Shown here: in pieces, positions 29,300-38,169 of the stretch
How the letters are laid out: the number at the start of each line of letters is the position of its first letter
How positions within the stretch are numbered: position 1 is the first letter of the stretch
NCBI RefSeq assembly: GCF_003600645.1
Contig: NZ_CP032482.1
Span: 2,170,001 to 2,234,000, forward strand
Source: Yersinia rochesterensis
Lineage (GTDB): Bacteria > Pseudomonadota > Gammaproteobacteria > Enterobacterales > Enterobacteriaceae
Length of the DNA: 64,000 nucleotides
Direction of reading: 5' to 3'
The notes under the pieces: model-generated
What the model was told of the DNA's origin: nothing
Database searches by the model: none
The model's input: the letters and a program-made list of their open reading frames with translations, nothing else
Translations under genes and position numbers: made by a program

Positions 29300-31003
29300 T
29301 CATAGTGTCGTTTTGGTGACGGGTATGTAGTGTGGCTCGGCCGACAAACACCATTGCTGATAGCGTTGATAAAGCTGCTGATAGCGGGCCACTTGGGTCT
29401 CATTGGGTGTCAGGGTGCGCTCAATTTTGCACGCCATATGGCGCTGTGCGGTTGGGACATCAGCAAAAACACCCGCGGCAACAGCCGCAAAAATAGCCGC
29501 ACCCAATGCACAGCATTGATCCGATGCCACAATTTGGAGCGGCCTATTCATGACATCAGCACAAACCTGCATGATAACCGGCGATTTACGTGCAATACCG
29601 CCTAAGGCCAGTATGTTTTCAACCGGAATATCCTGCTGTTCGAAGCATTCCATTATCGCGCGAGCACCAAATGCAGTAGCAGCGATAAAACCGCCAAACA
29701 GTGTGGGGGCATCAGTCCCCAAGTTCAGATCAGTGATAACCCCTTTTAGCCGCTGATTAGCATTTGGGGTGCGGCGACCATTAAACCAATCCAACACCAC
29801 TGGCAGGTTCTCCAATGAAGGGTTTTTAGCCCATTCTGTCGTCAGTGAGGCCAGTAAAGTAGATTCAATCAATTTTAACTGTGGCTGTAATTCTGGCTGT
29901 GCCAGCGCGGCTTGATGCAATGGCCAGCTTAATAACCGGCTGAACCAGGCATACATATCGCCGAATGCAGACTGGCCCGCTTCCATACCTATCCAACCGG
30001 GCACTACGCTACCTTCCACTTGACCACAAATCCCTGCAATTGCCCGCTCACCGACTAACTTTTTGTCGGCAATCAAAATATCGCAAGTGGAAGTTCCAAT
30101 GACTTTCACCAAAGTATAAGGTTGAGCACCTGCACCGACGGCACCCATATGGCAATCGAATGCACCACCAGAAATAACCACAGTCGTGGGTAATCCTAAG
30201 CGCTCGGCCCATTCAGCCGTAATCTTGCCCACCGGGCGTTCAGCCGTGTAGGTATCGGTGAACATTGGATAATCGAGATGGTCGACTAAACGGCTATCGA
30301 GTGCGGCCAAAAATTCGCGAGGGGGTAATCCTCCCCAAGATGGATGCCACAAACTTTTATGCCCGGCGCCGCACCGCCCCCGCTGAATATCCTTAGGGGC
30401 AGTGGTGCCAGAGAGTAGTGCTGGGATCCAGTCGCACAGCTCAACCCATGACACTGCCGCGTCACGGACGGCTTGATCCGCACGCGTAACATGCAGAATT
30501 TTTGCCCAAAACCACTCAGATGAATACACACCGCCGATATAACGCGCATAATCATCAAATTCACCACTGCTGCATAAACGGTTGATTTCCTCGGCTTCTT
30601 CTATAGCCGTGTGGTCTTTCCATAACACAAACATAGCATTGGGATTTTTAGCAAAATCAGGGCGTAACGCCAATACCTGACCGTGTTCATCAATCGGTGC
30701 AGGAGTTGAGCCGGTCGTATCCACGCCAATGCCGATAATATGCTGACGTTGCTCTGCTGATAGACGGCTAACTAACTGAAAAATAGCCTGTTCCATAGCT
30801 TCGATATAATCGAGAGGATGATGACGGAACTGGTTTTGTGCCGCGTTGCTGTAAAGCCCTTTTTGCCAGCGAGGATAGTAAACAACCTCAGTATCAATCT
30901 CGGTGCCATGTTGACAATCCACCGCCAATACCCGGACAGAATCGCTGCCAAAATCCAACCCGAGCGCGATAGGGCTGTCTATCGATATAACTTCGCCTGT
31001 CAT
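29300..31003 (-). CDS. araB: Ribulokinase
   Basis: AraB phosphorylates L-ribulose with ATP. From [20 protein letters not shown] it has 567 residues (E. coli 566). The FGGY-kinase phosphate-1 motif is [17 protein letters not shown], and the C-terminal segment [19 protein letters not shown] holds the kinase nucleotide-binding motif. The start has GGAG about eight bases upstream. The reading frame continues 34 codons upstream without family similarity. araB and araA form one unit. Their promoter should lie in 31004-31178, where I found no convincing AraC half-site. Confidence 0.97.
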   Translation of the reverse strand: MTGEVISIDSPIALGLDFGSDSVRVLAVDCQHGTEIDTEVVYYPRWQKGLYSNAAQNQFRHHPLDYIEAMEQAIFQLVSRLSAEQRQHIIGIGVDTTGSTPAPIDEHGQVLALRPDFAKNPNAMFVLWKDHTAIEEAEEINRLCSSGEFDDYARYIGGVYSSEWFWAKILHVTRADQAVRDAAVSWVELCDWIPALLSGTTAPKDIQRGRCGAGHKSLWHPSWGGLPPREFLAALDSRLVDHLDYPMFTDTYTAERPVGKITAEWAERLGLPTTVVISGGAFDCHMGAVGAGAQPYTLVKVIGTSTCDILIADKKLVGERAIAGICGQVEGSVVPGWIGMEAGQSAFGDMYAWFSRLLSWPLHQAALAQPELQPQLKLIESTLLASLTTEWAKNPSLENLPVVLDWFNGRRTPNANQRLKGVITDLNLGTDAPTLFGGFIAATAFGARAIMECFEQQDIPVENILALGGIARKSPVIMQVCADVMNRPLQIVASDQCCALGAAIFAAVAAGVFADVPTAQRHMACKIERTLTPNETQVARYQQLYQRYQQWCLSAEPHYIPVTKTTL

Positions 31004-31178
31004 GGTGGTTGCTCCTAACTCATTGCTGAAAAAAGATTCATTGGCAATTGCCCATTGATTGCTAACAAAGATAGGAGTGAGTGGCAGGCAAAGGTGAGGA
31101 GCCAATCGCTGGAAGTATGCACTTTTCTGCTTCGTATAGTGTTTTTGTGATGCCAGTCAACAACAAGCAGCCGTCGGG

Positions 31179-31928
31179 CTAATTTTGTTCGTCTGGCCGC
31201 CCGGTATCACCAAAGTTCCATGCTGCATTCGGAATCATTATGGAACCAGGTTCGAGGAATTTTTGCGGAACATAATGGTTATATCCCTTTTTATGGCAGA
31301 ATTTTTTAAAATCGTAGAATGAATAACAATGCGCTTTAAGGTAAATTTTTCTCCGATAACTTTCGACCTGTTGCTCAGAGTGTGCCAGCTTCTGGGCGAT
31401 AGTTTTATTACTTGCGTTTTGAAGTACATAAAACACGACATCAAACTCTTCATCAGTAAAAAAATCATCTGGCTTTTCAACTAAGAATGTAAGAGGTAAC
31501 GCTTGATTAACATATTGCTCAGCGGTGAGTAAATCCAGTTTTTTTCCATGGAAAATAACACCCAGGCATTCTTTTTCTCTATTTAAAAGTGGGAATTTAT
31601 CAAATATATAAGGTTGAAGTTTTTGTTCGCGGCCAAAGCAATGTATCTCAATTGAAGAAACTCGTTTTTTAGTTATCGCCGCTAGCTGCTCTTGTGCTCT
31701 GAATTGGGATGAAAACTTTGCAAAAGAGGGGGAGGGCAGTTCACTCTGTGACAAACCTTTAATACGAAATTTTGGTGGCAAATTTAATAGTTTAAGGAAT
31801 GGAGTGTTAGCATATAAATAGCGTGAATCAAGGTCTTTGAAACCCCAGTCTTCATTACTGCTCTCCCACAAAAAAATGAATTGCGGCGGAACTTCGTCAG
31901 GAAGGTGAAAGTATTTGTTATTTTTCAC
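31179..31928 (-). CDS. PAS-HTH (LuxR-type) transcriptional regulator, paralog 1
   Basis: This 249-residue protein has a PAS-like N-terminal domain (about residues 18-135; WGFKDLDSRYLYANTPFLKL) and a LuxR-type helix-turn-helix (about 160-210; FFTDEEFDVVFYVLQNASNK, TIAQKLAHSEQQVESYRRKI). After the HTH comes a conserved tail, FCHKKGYNHYVPQKFL, shared with the two other copies in this window (32610-33314 and 50685-51410). This copy has an extra, less similar C-terminal extension. It lies downstream of the araB promoter region, divergent from the permease remnant. The target genes and ligand are unknown. A one-component sensor-regulator is the most likely role. Confidence 0.8.
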   Translation of the reverse strand: MKNNKYFHLPDEVPPQFIFLWESSNEDWGFKDLDSRYLYANTPFLKLLNLPPKFRIKGLSQSELPSPSFAKFSSQFRAQEQLAAITKKRVSSIEIHCFGREQKLQPYIFDKFPLLNREKECLGVIFHGKKLDLLTAEQYVNQALPLTFLVEKPDDFFTDEEFDVVFYVLQNASNKTIAQKLAHSEQQVESYRRKIYLKAHCYSFYDFKKFCHKKGYNHYVPQKFLEPGSIMIPNAAWNFGDTGRPDEQN

Positions 31929-32163
31929 ATATAATTTCCATATTGAATGTTGAGTAAGATTATATTATAAAATGAAATTGATTAGCCATTGTGGATTAAG
32001 CGGAACTTGCTTTTTAATCCTTGTTGAGTTATTTATCTTATAACAAAACCTCCATTTAAGACAATGGTTCACGGAATAACCATAAACATATTTTCATTAA
32101 TAAAGTCGAGTTCATTTTTATAAATGAGGCCAAATTAATTCACATTAACAAAACTAATTTTAG

Positions 32164-32544
32164 GTAGAGGGAATCACCGGTAACCGGTGGAGTCGCACTT
32201 GGCTGACGCTGTTACTCGGTATTGTAGGGACTCTCCTATCAATAGCAGGGATTTTAGATAAGTTTACTGATTTTCTCACGCTACTCGGTGTTGTCTTTCC
32301 GCCAATATCAGGTGTCATGCTGGTGGACTACTATGTGTTACGCAGCAGCCGCCAATTGCTTGACGCCACTCGCCAGGCACAGACATTGCCTGAATCAACG
32401 TCATTAATTGGCTGGAAGGCTATTGCGGCTTGTATCGTGGGCACTATCGGCAGTATGAATATTGAACTTGGTATTCCGTCATTCAATTCATTAATCATTG
32501 CCAGTGTTATTTATTGGATAATGGGTAGCATAAAGAAAAAATAA
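32164..32544 (+). pseudogene. C-terminal remnant of an NCS1/cytosine-permease-like transporter
   Basis: An open frame of about 126 codons after a stop at 32161 encodes three to four hydrophobic segments (SRTWLTLLLGIVGTLLSIAG, FLTLLGVVFPPISGVMLVDY). The pattern PPISGVMLVDYYVLR resembles the end of cytosine/purine permeases of the CodB type, which have over 400 residues. The N-terminal two thirds are absent, replaced by AT-rich DNA containing no related sequence. It is therefore treated as a truncated gene. An ATG at 32317 could in principle start a 75-residue peptide, but no ribosome-binding site is evident. Confidence 0.65.
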
Positions 32545-32609
32545 TATTTTAAATGATAATGTTGCGGCATCTTACCATAGAAAATTGATCCTTTTAAAAG
32601 GAGCTAATA

Positions 32610-33314
32610 ATGATAGATAAAATTAATCGCCCAAAAATAATGGGTTCTAAAGGCCTTAATGAAGAGACTTTTGGTTCGCTCGTATCATTTATGGAGAATA
32701 ATGAAGAGCCTTGGGGCGTAAAAGATTGCGAATCGCGCTTTATGTATGTCAATAAAGCCACCCTTAAACTTAGCCAATTACCGCTTAATTTTGATATTGA
32801 AGGCCGATTAGACAGCGAGTGTCCTGCCCAGTGGGCAGAATTTGCGTCAGATTTACAAAAACAAGACCGGGAGGTTGAAACAGATAAGCAACGTGTGGTG
32901 ATGATTCAGACCTGTTTATGGGGGCAAGAGCATACGCTTTGCGAAAAACTCCCTCTTTTTGATAATGAAAAAAAATGTATCGGCACTATTTATCATGTAA
33001 CAAAGTTCAATTTTATTTCTTTATATGACTTATTTAATCAGGAGATTCCTCCTGTATTGGTAATGAAACCACCTACAAATGATTTTAATCAAAAAGAACT
33101 TGAAGTGATTTTTTTCTTATTACAATCCCTTAACGCTAAAGAGATAGCGCAAAAACTCAATCTTTCTTACCGCACAATAGAAAATAAATTGCAATTGATA
33201 TACGGCAAGGCAAAAGTAAACTCGCTAAGCACCTTTAAAGAATACTGCAAAGCAGAAGGTTTGAATCGTTATATTCCTGAACGGTTTATTAAATCGGGTT
33301 GTACATTTATTTAG
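32610..33314 (+). CDS. PAS-HTH (LuxR-type) transcriptional regulator, paralog 2
   Basis: This 234-residue protein has a PAS-like domain (about residues 25-135; PWGVKDCESRFMYVNKATLK) and a LuxR-type HTH (about 155-205; DFNQKELEVIFFLLQSLNAK, EIAQKLNLSYRTIENKLQLI). It ends with the tail YCKAEGLNRYIPERFI that is characteristic of this small family. The start has AAGGAG seven bases upstream. It lies between a permease remnant and araC. The protein is most similar in length and architecture to paralog 3 at 50685. I infer a one-component regulator; the signal and targets are not visible. Confidence 0.82.
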   Translation: MIDKINRPKIMGSKGLNEETFGSLVSFMENNEEPWGVKDCESRFMYVNKATLKLSQLPLNFDIEGRLDSECPAQWAEFASDLQKQDREVETDKQRVVMIQTCLWGQEHTLCEKLPLFDNEKKCIGTIYHVTKFNFISLYDLFNQEIPPVLVMKPPTNDFNQKELEVIFFLLQSLNAKEIAQKLNLSYRTIENKLQLIYGKAKVNSLSTFKEYCKAEGLNRYIPERFIKSGCTFI

Positions 33315-33364
33315 ATCTTATGAAAAGGTGCCTAATGGAAGGGCATAAAAAAGTGAGAAGCAAT

Positions 33365-33381
33365 ACCACGGCCAATCCATA
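33365..33381 (+). promoter_or_regulatory. Possible AraC half-site
   Basis: ACCA-N7-TCCATA partly matches the AraC half-site pattern TAGC-N7-TCCATA, which I recall from E. coli araI. It lies upstream of araC, in the 33315-33556 interval. The left half is a weak match. Confidence 0.3.
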
Positions 33382-33430
33382 AGGCTGACACCAGAAACTG
33401 TGGGCTAAATAGACAGTATCAGTGGATGGG

Positions 33431-33447
33431 TGACAGAATAATCCATA
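33431..33447 (+). promoter_or_regulatory. Possible AraC half-site
   Basis: TGAC-N7-TCCATA matches the AraC half-site pattern in the conserved TCCATA half and partly in the other. It lies about 110 bases before the araC start and in the same orientation as the site at 33365, a spacing of 66 bases (about six helical turns). Confidence 0.35.
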
Positions 33448-33556
33448 AAAAACCACTCTGGCTCACAATTTTGTCATCACTATCGGGCAGCGCAAAAATT
33501 GGTCCGATAAACTGAGAGAAGCGCATAAAATCAGAAAGAGACGGCAAGGAGACTCA

Positions 33557-34498
33557 ATGTATCATCGAATGGCTCAGGAACCGCAACCTAACCCCTTGCT
33601 GCCAGGTTATACCTTTAATGCTTATCTGGTGGCAGGATTAACGCCTATTCTGGCCGATGGGCCGCTCGATTTTTTTATCGACCGACCCGGCGGTATGAAA
33701 GGTTACATTCTGAACCTGACGATTAAGGGGCAGGGCCAAATTTTTGACGGAGAAAACACGTTTTACAGTAATCCCGGTGACTTGCTGTTATTTCCGCCTA
33801 AGGTTGCTCATAATTATGGCCGCTCACCTAGCAGTGATTGTTGGTATCATCGTTGGGTCTATTTCCGGCCTCGGGCCTATTGGGCTGATTGGCTAGAGTG
33901 GCACAGTAAAGCCCATGAAGTAGGGCGTTTATCCTTACCGAATAATACCAACAATAATTTACTGCTGGAGTTTGATCGGCTGTTTGCCAATATAGAAGAA
34001 ACCCAAAAGTCTGGGCGGCGTTTTGGCGAAGAGCTAGGGATGAACTTACTGGAGCGGCTGTTATTGCGTTCAATGGAAGAAGACCCCCTCAGCCCGCAAC
34101 GCATTATGGACCCACGCGTTATCGAAGCATGTCAATTTATCACTGGCAATCTGGCTGGTGAGTTGCGCATTGATGAAGTGGCGCGGCATGTGTGTTTGTC
34201 GCCGTCACGGCTGGCACATCTGTTTCGCGATCAGGTGGGTATCAATATCTTGCGTTGGCGCGAAGACCAACGGGTTATCCGAGCTAAATTATTGCTGCAA
34301 ACCACGCAAGAACCTATTGCCGCCATTGGCCGTGTCGTGGGCTATGATGACCAGCTGTATTTCTCCCGGGTCTTCCGTAAGCGTGTTGGCGTCAGCCCCA
34401 GTGATTTCAGGCGTCGTAGCATTGAAACCAACTACCCACAACGTAGCTTGCGCGCCCCTGAATGGCGTAATGATTCAGCGGAAATGACGCGGATTTAA
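33557..34498 (+). CDS. araC: Arabinose operon regulator AraC
   Basis: AraC represses or activates arabinose genes according to L-arabinose. The protein has an N-terminal arm and cupin-like sugar-binding domain (about residues 10-175; [35 protein letters not shown]) and two C-terminal HTH motifs (about 205-290; [36 protein letters not shown]). The ATG at 33557 has AAGGAG five bases upstream; an ATG four codons later is too far from it. The length of 313 is longer than E. coli (292), mostly at the C-terminus. In E. coli araC is divergent from araBAD. Here it is about 2.5 kb away, separated by two PAS-HTH genes and a permease remnant. Confidence 0.95.
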   Translation: MYHRMAQEPQPNPLLPGYTFNAYLVAGLTPILADGPLDFFIDRPGGMKGYILNLTIKGQGQIFDGENTFYSNPGDLLLFPPKVAHNYGRSPSSDCWYHRWVYFRPRAYWADWLEWHSKAHEVGRLSLPNNTNNNLLLEFDRLFANIEETQKSGRRFGEELGMNLLERLLLRSMEEDPLSPQRIMDPRVIEACQFITGNLAGELRIDEVARHVCLSPSRLAHLFRDQVGINILRWREDQRVIRAKLLLQTTQEPIAAIGRVVGYDDQLYFSRVFRKRVGVSPSDFRRRSIETNYPQRSLRAPEWRNDSAEMTRI

Positions 34499-34587
34499 CC
34501 CGCCAGTCATGTTCAGCAAGAAATTACCTCTTGTCGCGGCAATCATCATGGTGTCAAATCTATTGCTCGAGTGATATCAAATAGCGG

Positions 34588-34716
34588 GCATGCCCGTCAT
34601 ACTCCAAGCTGCATCTGTGTTGGCTGCTTTCGTTCCCCCAGTCACTTACTTGAGTAAGCTCCTGGGGATTTACTCAATTGCCGCCTTCCTGCAACTTGCA
34701 TTATTTAGGGCATATA
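34588..34716. repeat. ERIC element, full length
   Basis: A complete element of about 129 bp. The left end is TGCCCGTCATACTCCAAGCT and the central palindrome contains CAGTCACTTACTTGAGTAAG followed by CTCCTGGGGAT, the classical ERIC core. The right end is CTGCAACTTGCATTATTTAG. It ends 18 bases before the ydgJ ATG and would form a hairpin in the ydgJ leader RNA. Confidence 0.92.
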
Positions 34717-34734
34717 TCGGGCAAGAGGAAATAC

Positions 34735-35787
34735 ATGATGGCCGAAAAAATAAAAGTGGGTTTACTGGGTTATGGCTACGCCAGTAAAACGTTTCATGCG
34801 CCGCTAATTATGGGGACTCCGGGGCTGGAACTGGCGGGCGTTTCTAGTAGTGATGCCAGTAAAGTTCATGCTGACTGGCCGTCGATGACTGTTGTTTCTG
34901 ACCCGCAAGCGTTATTTGATGACCCTGCCATTGATCTCATCGTCATTCCAACCCCTAATGATACCCACTTTCCTTTGGCTCAAAAGGCGCTGGCAGCGGG
35001 TAAGCATGTGGTGGTTGATAAGCCGTTTACTGTGACACTGTCACAAGCAAATGCTCTGAAGCAACAAGCTGATGACGCCGGTCTTTTGTTGTCTGTGTTC
35101 CACAATCGCCGCTGGGACAGTGATTTCCTGACATTAAAAACCTTACTGGCGGAAGGCTCGCTGGGCAAAGTGGTCTATTTTGAATCTCACTTTGACCGCT
35201 ATCGCCCGGAGATCCGCCAGCGTTGGCGTGAACAAGCCGGTGCTGGCAGTGGCATTTGGTACGATTTGGGGCCACATTTATTGGATCAAGCGCTGCAATT
35301 GTTTGGTTTGCCAGACCAGCTGAATGTTGATTTAGGGATGTTGCGCCCAGGAGCGCAATCCGTTGACTATTTCCATGCCATTCTCAGCTATCCGGGGCAA
35401 CGCGTGGTCTTGCACGGCACGGTGGTCGCGGCCGCAGAAACCGCGCGTTATATCGTCCACGGTATGCAGGGCAGCTATATTAAATTTGGTTTAGACCCAC
35501 AGGAAGACCGGCTGAAGGCGGGCGAGCGTTTACCACAGGCTGACTGGGGCTATGATATGCGCGATGGTATCGTGACACTGTCACATGACGGTGTACTGGC
35601 CGAGAAACCTCTGCTGACATTACCGGGTAATTATCCTGCTTACTATGCCGGGATCCGCGATGCCATTTGGGGTACAGCAGCCAATCCGGTGCCAGCTTCT
35701 GAGGCGATTAAGGTGATGGAGTTGATTGAGCTGGGTATCGCTTCTGATCAACAGAAAAGAGCGCTGCCGGTTGTCACTGCAAACTGA
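34735..35787 (+). CDS. ydgJ: Gfo/Idh/MocA-family NAD(P)-dependent oxidoreductase YdgJ
   Basis: This cytoplasmic oxidoreductase has 350 residues (E. coli YdgJ 346). A Rossmann fold with KVGLLGYGYASKTFHAPLI sits at the N-terminus, and VVDKPFTVTLSQANAL near residue 95 contains the conserved EKP/DKP-type lysine of the family. The C-terminal half carries YDLGPHLLDQALQLFG near 178. The natural substrate is not established. The start at 34735 has GAGGA upstream; the frame before it is ERIC sequence. The gene is near add, as in E. coli, but a bile-acid-symporter-like gene lies between them. Confidence 0.93.
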   Translation: MMAEKIKVGLLGYGYASKTFHAPLIMGTPGLELAGVSSSDASKVHADWPSMTVVSDPQALFDDPAIDLIVIPTPNDTHFPLAQKALAAGKHVVVDKPFTVTLSQANALKQQADDAGLLLSVFHNRRWDSDFLTLKTLLAEGSLGKVVYFESHFDRYRPEIRQRWREQAGAGSGIWYDLGPHLLDQALQLFGLPDQLNVDLGMLRPGAQSVDYFHAILSYPGQRVVLHGTVVAAAETARYIVHGMQGSYIKFGLDPQEDRLKAGERLPQADWGYDMRDGIVTLSHDGVLAEKPLLTLPGNYPAYYAGIRDAIWGTAANPVPASEAIKVMELIELGIASDQQKRALPVVTAN

Positions 35788-35824
35788 GTTATGCTTCCTA
35801 AATAGGATTATTTTATAAAAAACC

Positions 35825-35885
35825 ATACCCAAAGATATTGGAGTTGCGGCTAACACCACGGCAGCTTCAAGAGCGAGGGGGTATA
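35825..35885. repeat. Short ERIC-like element, core deleted
   Basis: ATACCCAAAGATATTGGAGT followed by TGCGGC and, 15 bases later, CAGCTTCAAGAGCGAGGGGG plus TATA correspond to the two ends of the elements at 39367 and 41332, in inverse orientation. The core is missing. It lies between ydgJ and the symporter gene. Confidence 0.6.
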
Positions 35886-35901
35886 GAAGGAATACTAAGG
35901 C

Positions 35902-36939
35902 ATGTCCTGGCTACAACGCTTACGGATAGATAAATTTTTATTGGTATTGATACTGGTCGTTATCATTGCTTCAATCTTCCCCTGTGAGGGCGAAGTTAAG
36001 GTGTGGTTCGAGCACTTGACGACGGCGGCTATCGCATTATTGTTCTTTATGCACGGGGCCAAACTTTCCCGCGCCGCGATAGTCTCCGGTATGGGGCATT
36101 GGAAGCTGCACTTGGTGGTATTTCTCAGTACCTTTGCTCTGTTCCCGTTACTGGGATTGGGCATGAATGTATTGGTTCCGGGGGTATTAACACCAACATT
36201 GTATTTGGGTTTCCTTTATCTGTGTGCATTACCAGCGACAGTTCAATCCGCCATCGCCTATACCTCGGTGGCGGGCGGGAATGTGGCGGCCGCCATATGT
36301 AGCGCATCGGCCTCCAGTATCCTCGGCGTGTTTTTATCACCGATTCTGGTGGGCATGCTGATGCAAACACAAGGGGGCGATACTGATACTTTGCATGCTA
36401 TCGGTTCTATCGTCATGCAATTGATGGTGCCATTTATTGTCGGCCATTTATCCCGTCCACTGATTGCCAAATGGGTTGAACGTCATAAAAAGCTGGTTAA
36501 TATTACTGACCGGTCATCAATTTTATTGGTGGTTTATGTGGCTTTCAGTGAGGCAGTGGTTGAGGGGATTTGGCACCAAATCGACGGCTGGTCTTTGTTG
36601 GCAATATTAGTTTGTTCAATGGTGTTACTGACATTAGTATTGGTTATCAATACGCTGGCTGCACGTTGGCTGGGTTTCAACACGGCCGATGAGATTACCA
36701 TTGTGTTCTGCGGCTCGAAGAAAAGCCTGGCAAATGGGATCCCGATGGCTAATGTACTGTTTCCTGCCTCGGTGGTGGGGGTTATGGTATTGCCGCTGAT
36801 GATATTCCATCAGGTTCAATTGATGGTTTGTGCGGTATTGGCACAACATTACGCCAAACGGGTTGCTAAAGAAAATGCGGCCAAAGAGCTGGCGAGCGCC
36901 CAACCGCTTTTGGCTGAGAATACTGAAACCAAGTCATAG
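35902..36939 (+). CDS. Bile acid:sodium symporter (BASS/SBF) family transporter, YfeH-like
   Basis: This 345-residue inner-membrane protein has about nine to ten hydrophobic segments. Family features include HGAKLSRAAIVSGM near 53, LPATVQSAIAYTSVAGGNVAAA near 113 with the polar cross-over helix residues, and FCGSKKSLANGIPMANVLF near 272. These fit the YfeH branch of the BASS superfamily. The transported anion is not known. The C-terminus is hydrophilic. It follows ydgJ by 114 bases across a short repeat, and a strong terminator follows its stop codon. In E. coli the homolog lies elsewhere in the chromosome. Confidence 0.87.
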   Translation: MSWLQRLRIDKFLLVLILVVIIASIFPCEGEVKVWFEHLTTAAIALLFFMHGAKLSRAAIVSGMGHWKLHLVVFLSTFALFPLLGLGMNVLVPGVLTPTLYLGFLYLCALPATVQSAIAYTSVAGGNVAAAICSASASSILGVFLSPILVGMLMQTQGGDTDTLHAIGSIVMQLMVPFIVGHLSRPLIAKWVERHKKLVNITDRSSILLVVYVAFSEAVVEGIWHQIDGWSLLAILVCSMVLLTLVLVINTLAARWLGFNTADEITIVFCGSKKSLANGIPMANVLFPASVVGVMVLPLMIFHQVQLMVCAVLAQHYAKRVAKENAAKELASAQPLLAENTETKS

Positions 36940-36954
36940 CGAGTTATCAATAAG

Positions 36955-36992
36955 AAACGCCCGTATTTCATTGAAACACGGGCGTTTTTGTT
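36955..36992 (+). terminator. Rho-independent terminator
   Basis: AACGCCCGT pairs with ACGGGCGTT around a 13-base loop and is followed by TTTGTTAG. It ends the symporter transcript. Add is transcribed toward it from the other side, so it may act in both directions. Confidence 0.8.
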
Positions 36993-37009
36993 AGTATTCT
37001 TTCAGTCAC

Positions 37010-38020
37010 TTAAGCGCGGATTTTATCGCGCAGCGCCTGTTTTTCTTGTTCGCTAATAAAGGCCATTGTCAGCCCATTTTCCTGAGCCTGACGAATTTCT
37101 TGTGGTGTTAGGCCCGCAGCTGGCGCGGCAACATGATATTCATTAGCAATTTCAATGCCTTGCACTGCAGGGTCATCGGTGTTTATTGATGCTAACACCC
37201 CATGGCGTAAGAAGATGGCCAAGGGGTGAGCCGCCAGTGAGGCAACCGTGCTGGTCTGAATATTGGAAGTCAGACAGGACTCAATGCCAATGCTGTGCTC
37301 AGCTAAATAATCCATCAGCTTAATATCTTCCACGGCCTTAACACCGTGACCGATACGTTCTGCGCCTAACTCACGGATAGCTTGCCAGATACTTTCAGGG
37401 CCTGCAGCTTCACCGGCATGGACAGTAATCCGCAAACCGGCATCCCGTGCGCGATTAAAATGGCTGCGGAATAGGCCGCCAGGGAAACCCAGCTCATCAC
37501 CCGCCAGATCCAGCGCAGTAATACCGTCACGATGCGCCAGTAAACCATCAAGTTCTTGCAAACAGGCTTGCTCACCAAAAGTGCGGCTAAGGATCCCGAT
37601 GAGACGAATATCAATATCAAAATCACGGCAACCCGATTGGATGCCATCAATAACAGCTTCGACCACACCGGCGACGGGTAACTGGTGTTTCATCGCCATA
37701 TAAAATGGGGAGAAACGCAGCTCGGCATAATGCAATCCTGCATTGGCGGCATCTTCGACGTTTTCATACGCCACACGGCGGCAGGCATCAAGAGAACCCA
37801 ACACCGCGACACCCCAATCCAGTTTTTGCAGGAAGCTAACCAAATCAGGTTCAGTCTGAGTGATTTGAACATGTGGACGCAGGGTTTCTAATTCATCAGC
37901 AGGTAACGACAGATTAAACTGGCGGCCCAAATCCAAAATAGTTTGCGCACGAATATTGCCGTCAAGATGGCGATGAATGTCAGTCAAGGGAAGGCGGAGG
38001 TCAATCATAGGTGCACTCAC
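37010..38020 (-). CDS. add: Adenosine deaminase
   Basis: Adenosine deaminase converts adenosine and deoxyadenosine to the inosine forms in purine salvage. The protein has 336 residues. Zinc and catalytic motifs are [12 protein letters not shown] (HxH, residues 13-24), [16 protein letters not shown] near 195-210 and [11 protein letters not shown] near 293. The start at 38020 is consistent with homologs ([15 protein letters not shown]) but this frame keeps four preceding residues, MSAP. It lies downstream of malY on the same strand, as in E. coli, with a 149-base gap containing alternative hairpins. Confidence 0.97.
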   Translation of the reverse strand: MSAPMIDLRLPLTDIHRHLDGNIRAQTILDLGRQFNLSLPADELETLRPHVQITQTEPDLVSFLQKLDWGVAVLGSLDACRRVAYENVEDAANAGLHYAELRFSPFYMAMKHQLPVAGVVEAVIDGIQSGCRDFDIDIRLIGILSRTFGEQACLQELDGLLAHRDGITALDLAGDELGFPGGLFRSHFNRARDAGLRITVHAGEAAGPESIWQAIRELGAERIGHGVKAVEDIKLMDYLAEHSIGIESCLTSNIQTSTVASLAAHPLAIFLRHGVLASINTDDPAVQGIEIANEYHVAAPAAGLTPQEIRQAQENGLTMAFISEQEKQALRDKIRA

Positions 38021-38121
38021 TCTTTTAAATGGATTTTGTCGGTAAAGTGCAGAACATTATAAAAACAAACCAGTGAAAATAGCTAACTTGTTGCATGAAA
38101 AGGTGACTTAAATCTCACTTT

Positions 38122-38148
38122 GGCACCTTTTAGAGATAAAAAGGTGCC
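38122..38148. other. Hairpin between malY and add
   Basis: GGCACCTTTT pairs with AAAAAGGTGCC around a short loop. A third segment, AAAAGGTGAC at about 38097-38106, could pair with the first arm instead. On the minus strand this lies after the malY stop and before add. Confidence 0.5.
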
Positions 38149-38169
38149 GATAAAAACCGAGCGGAAATG

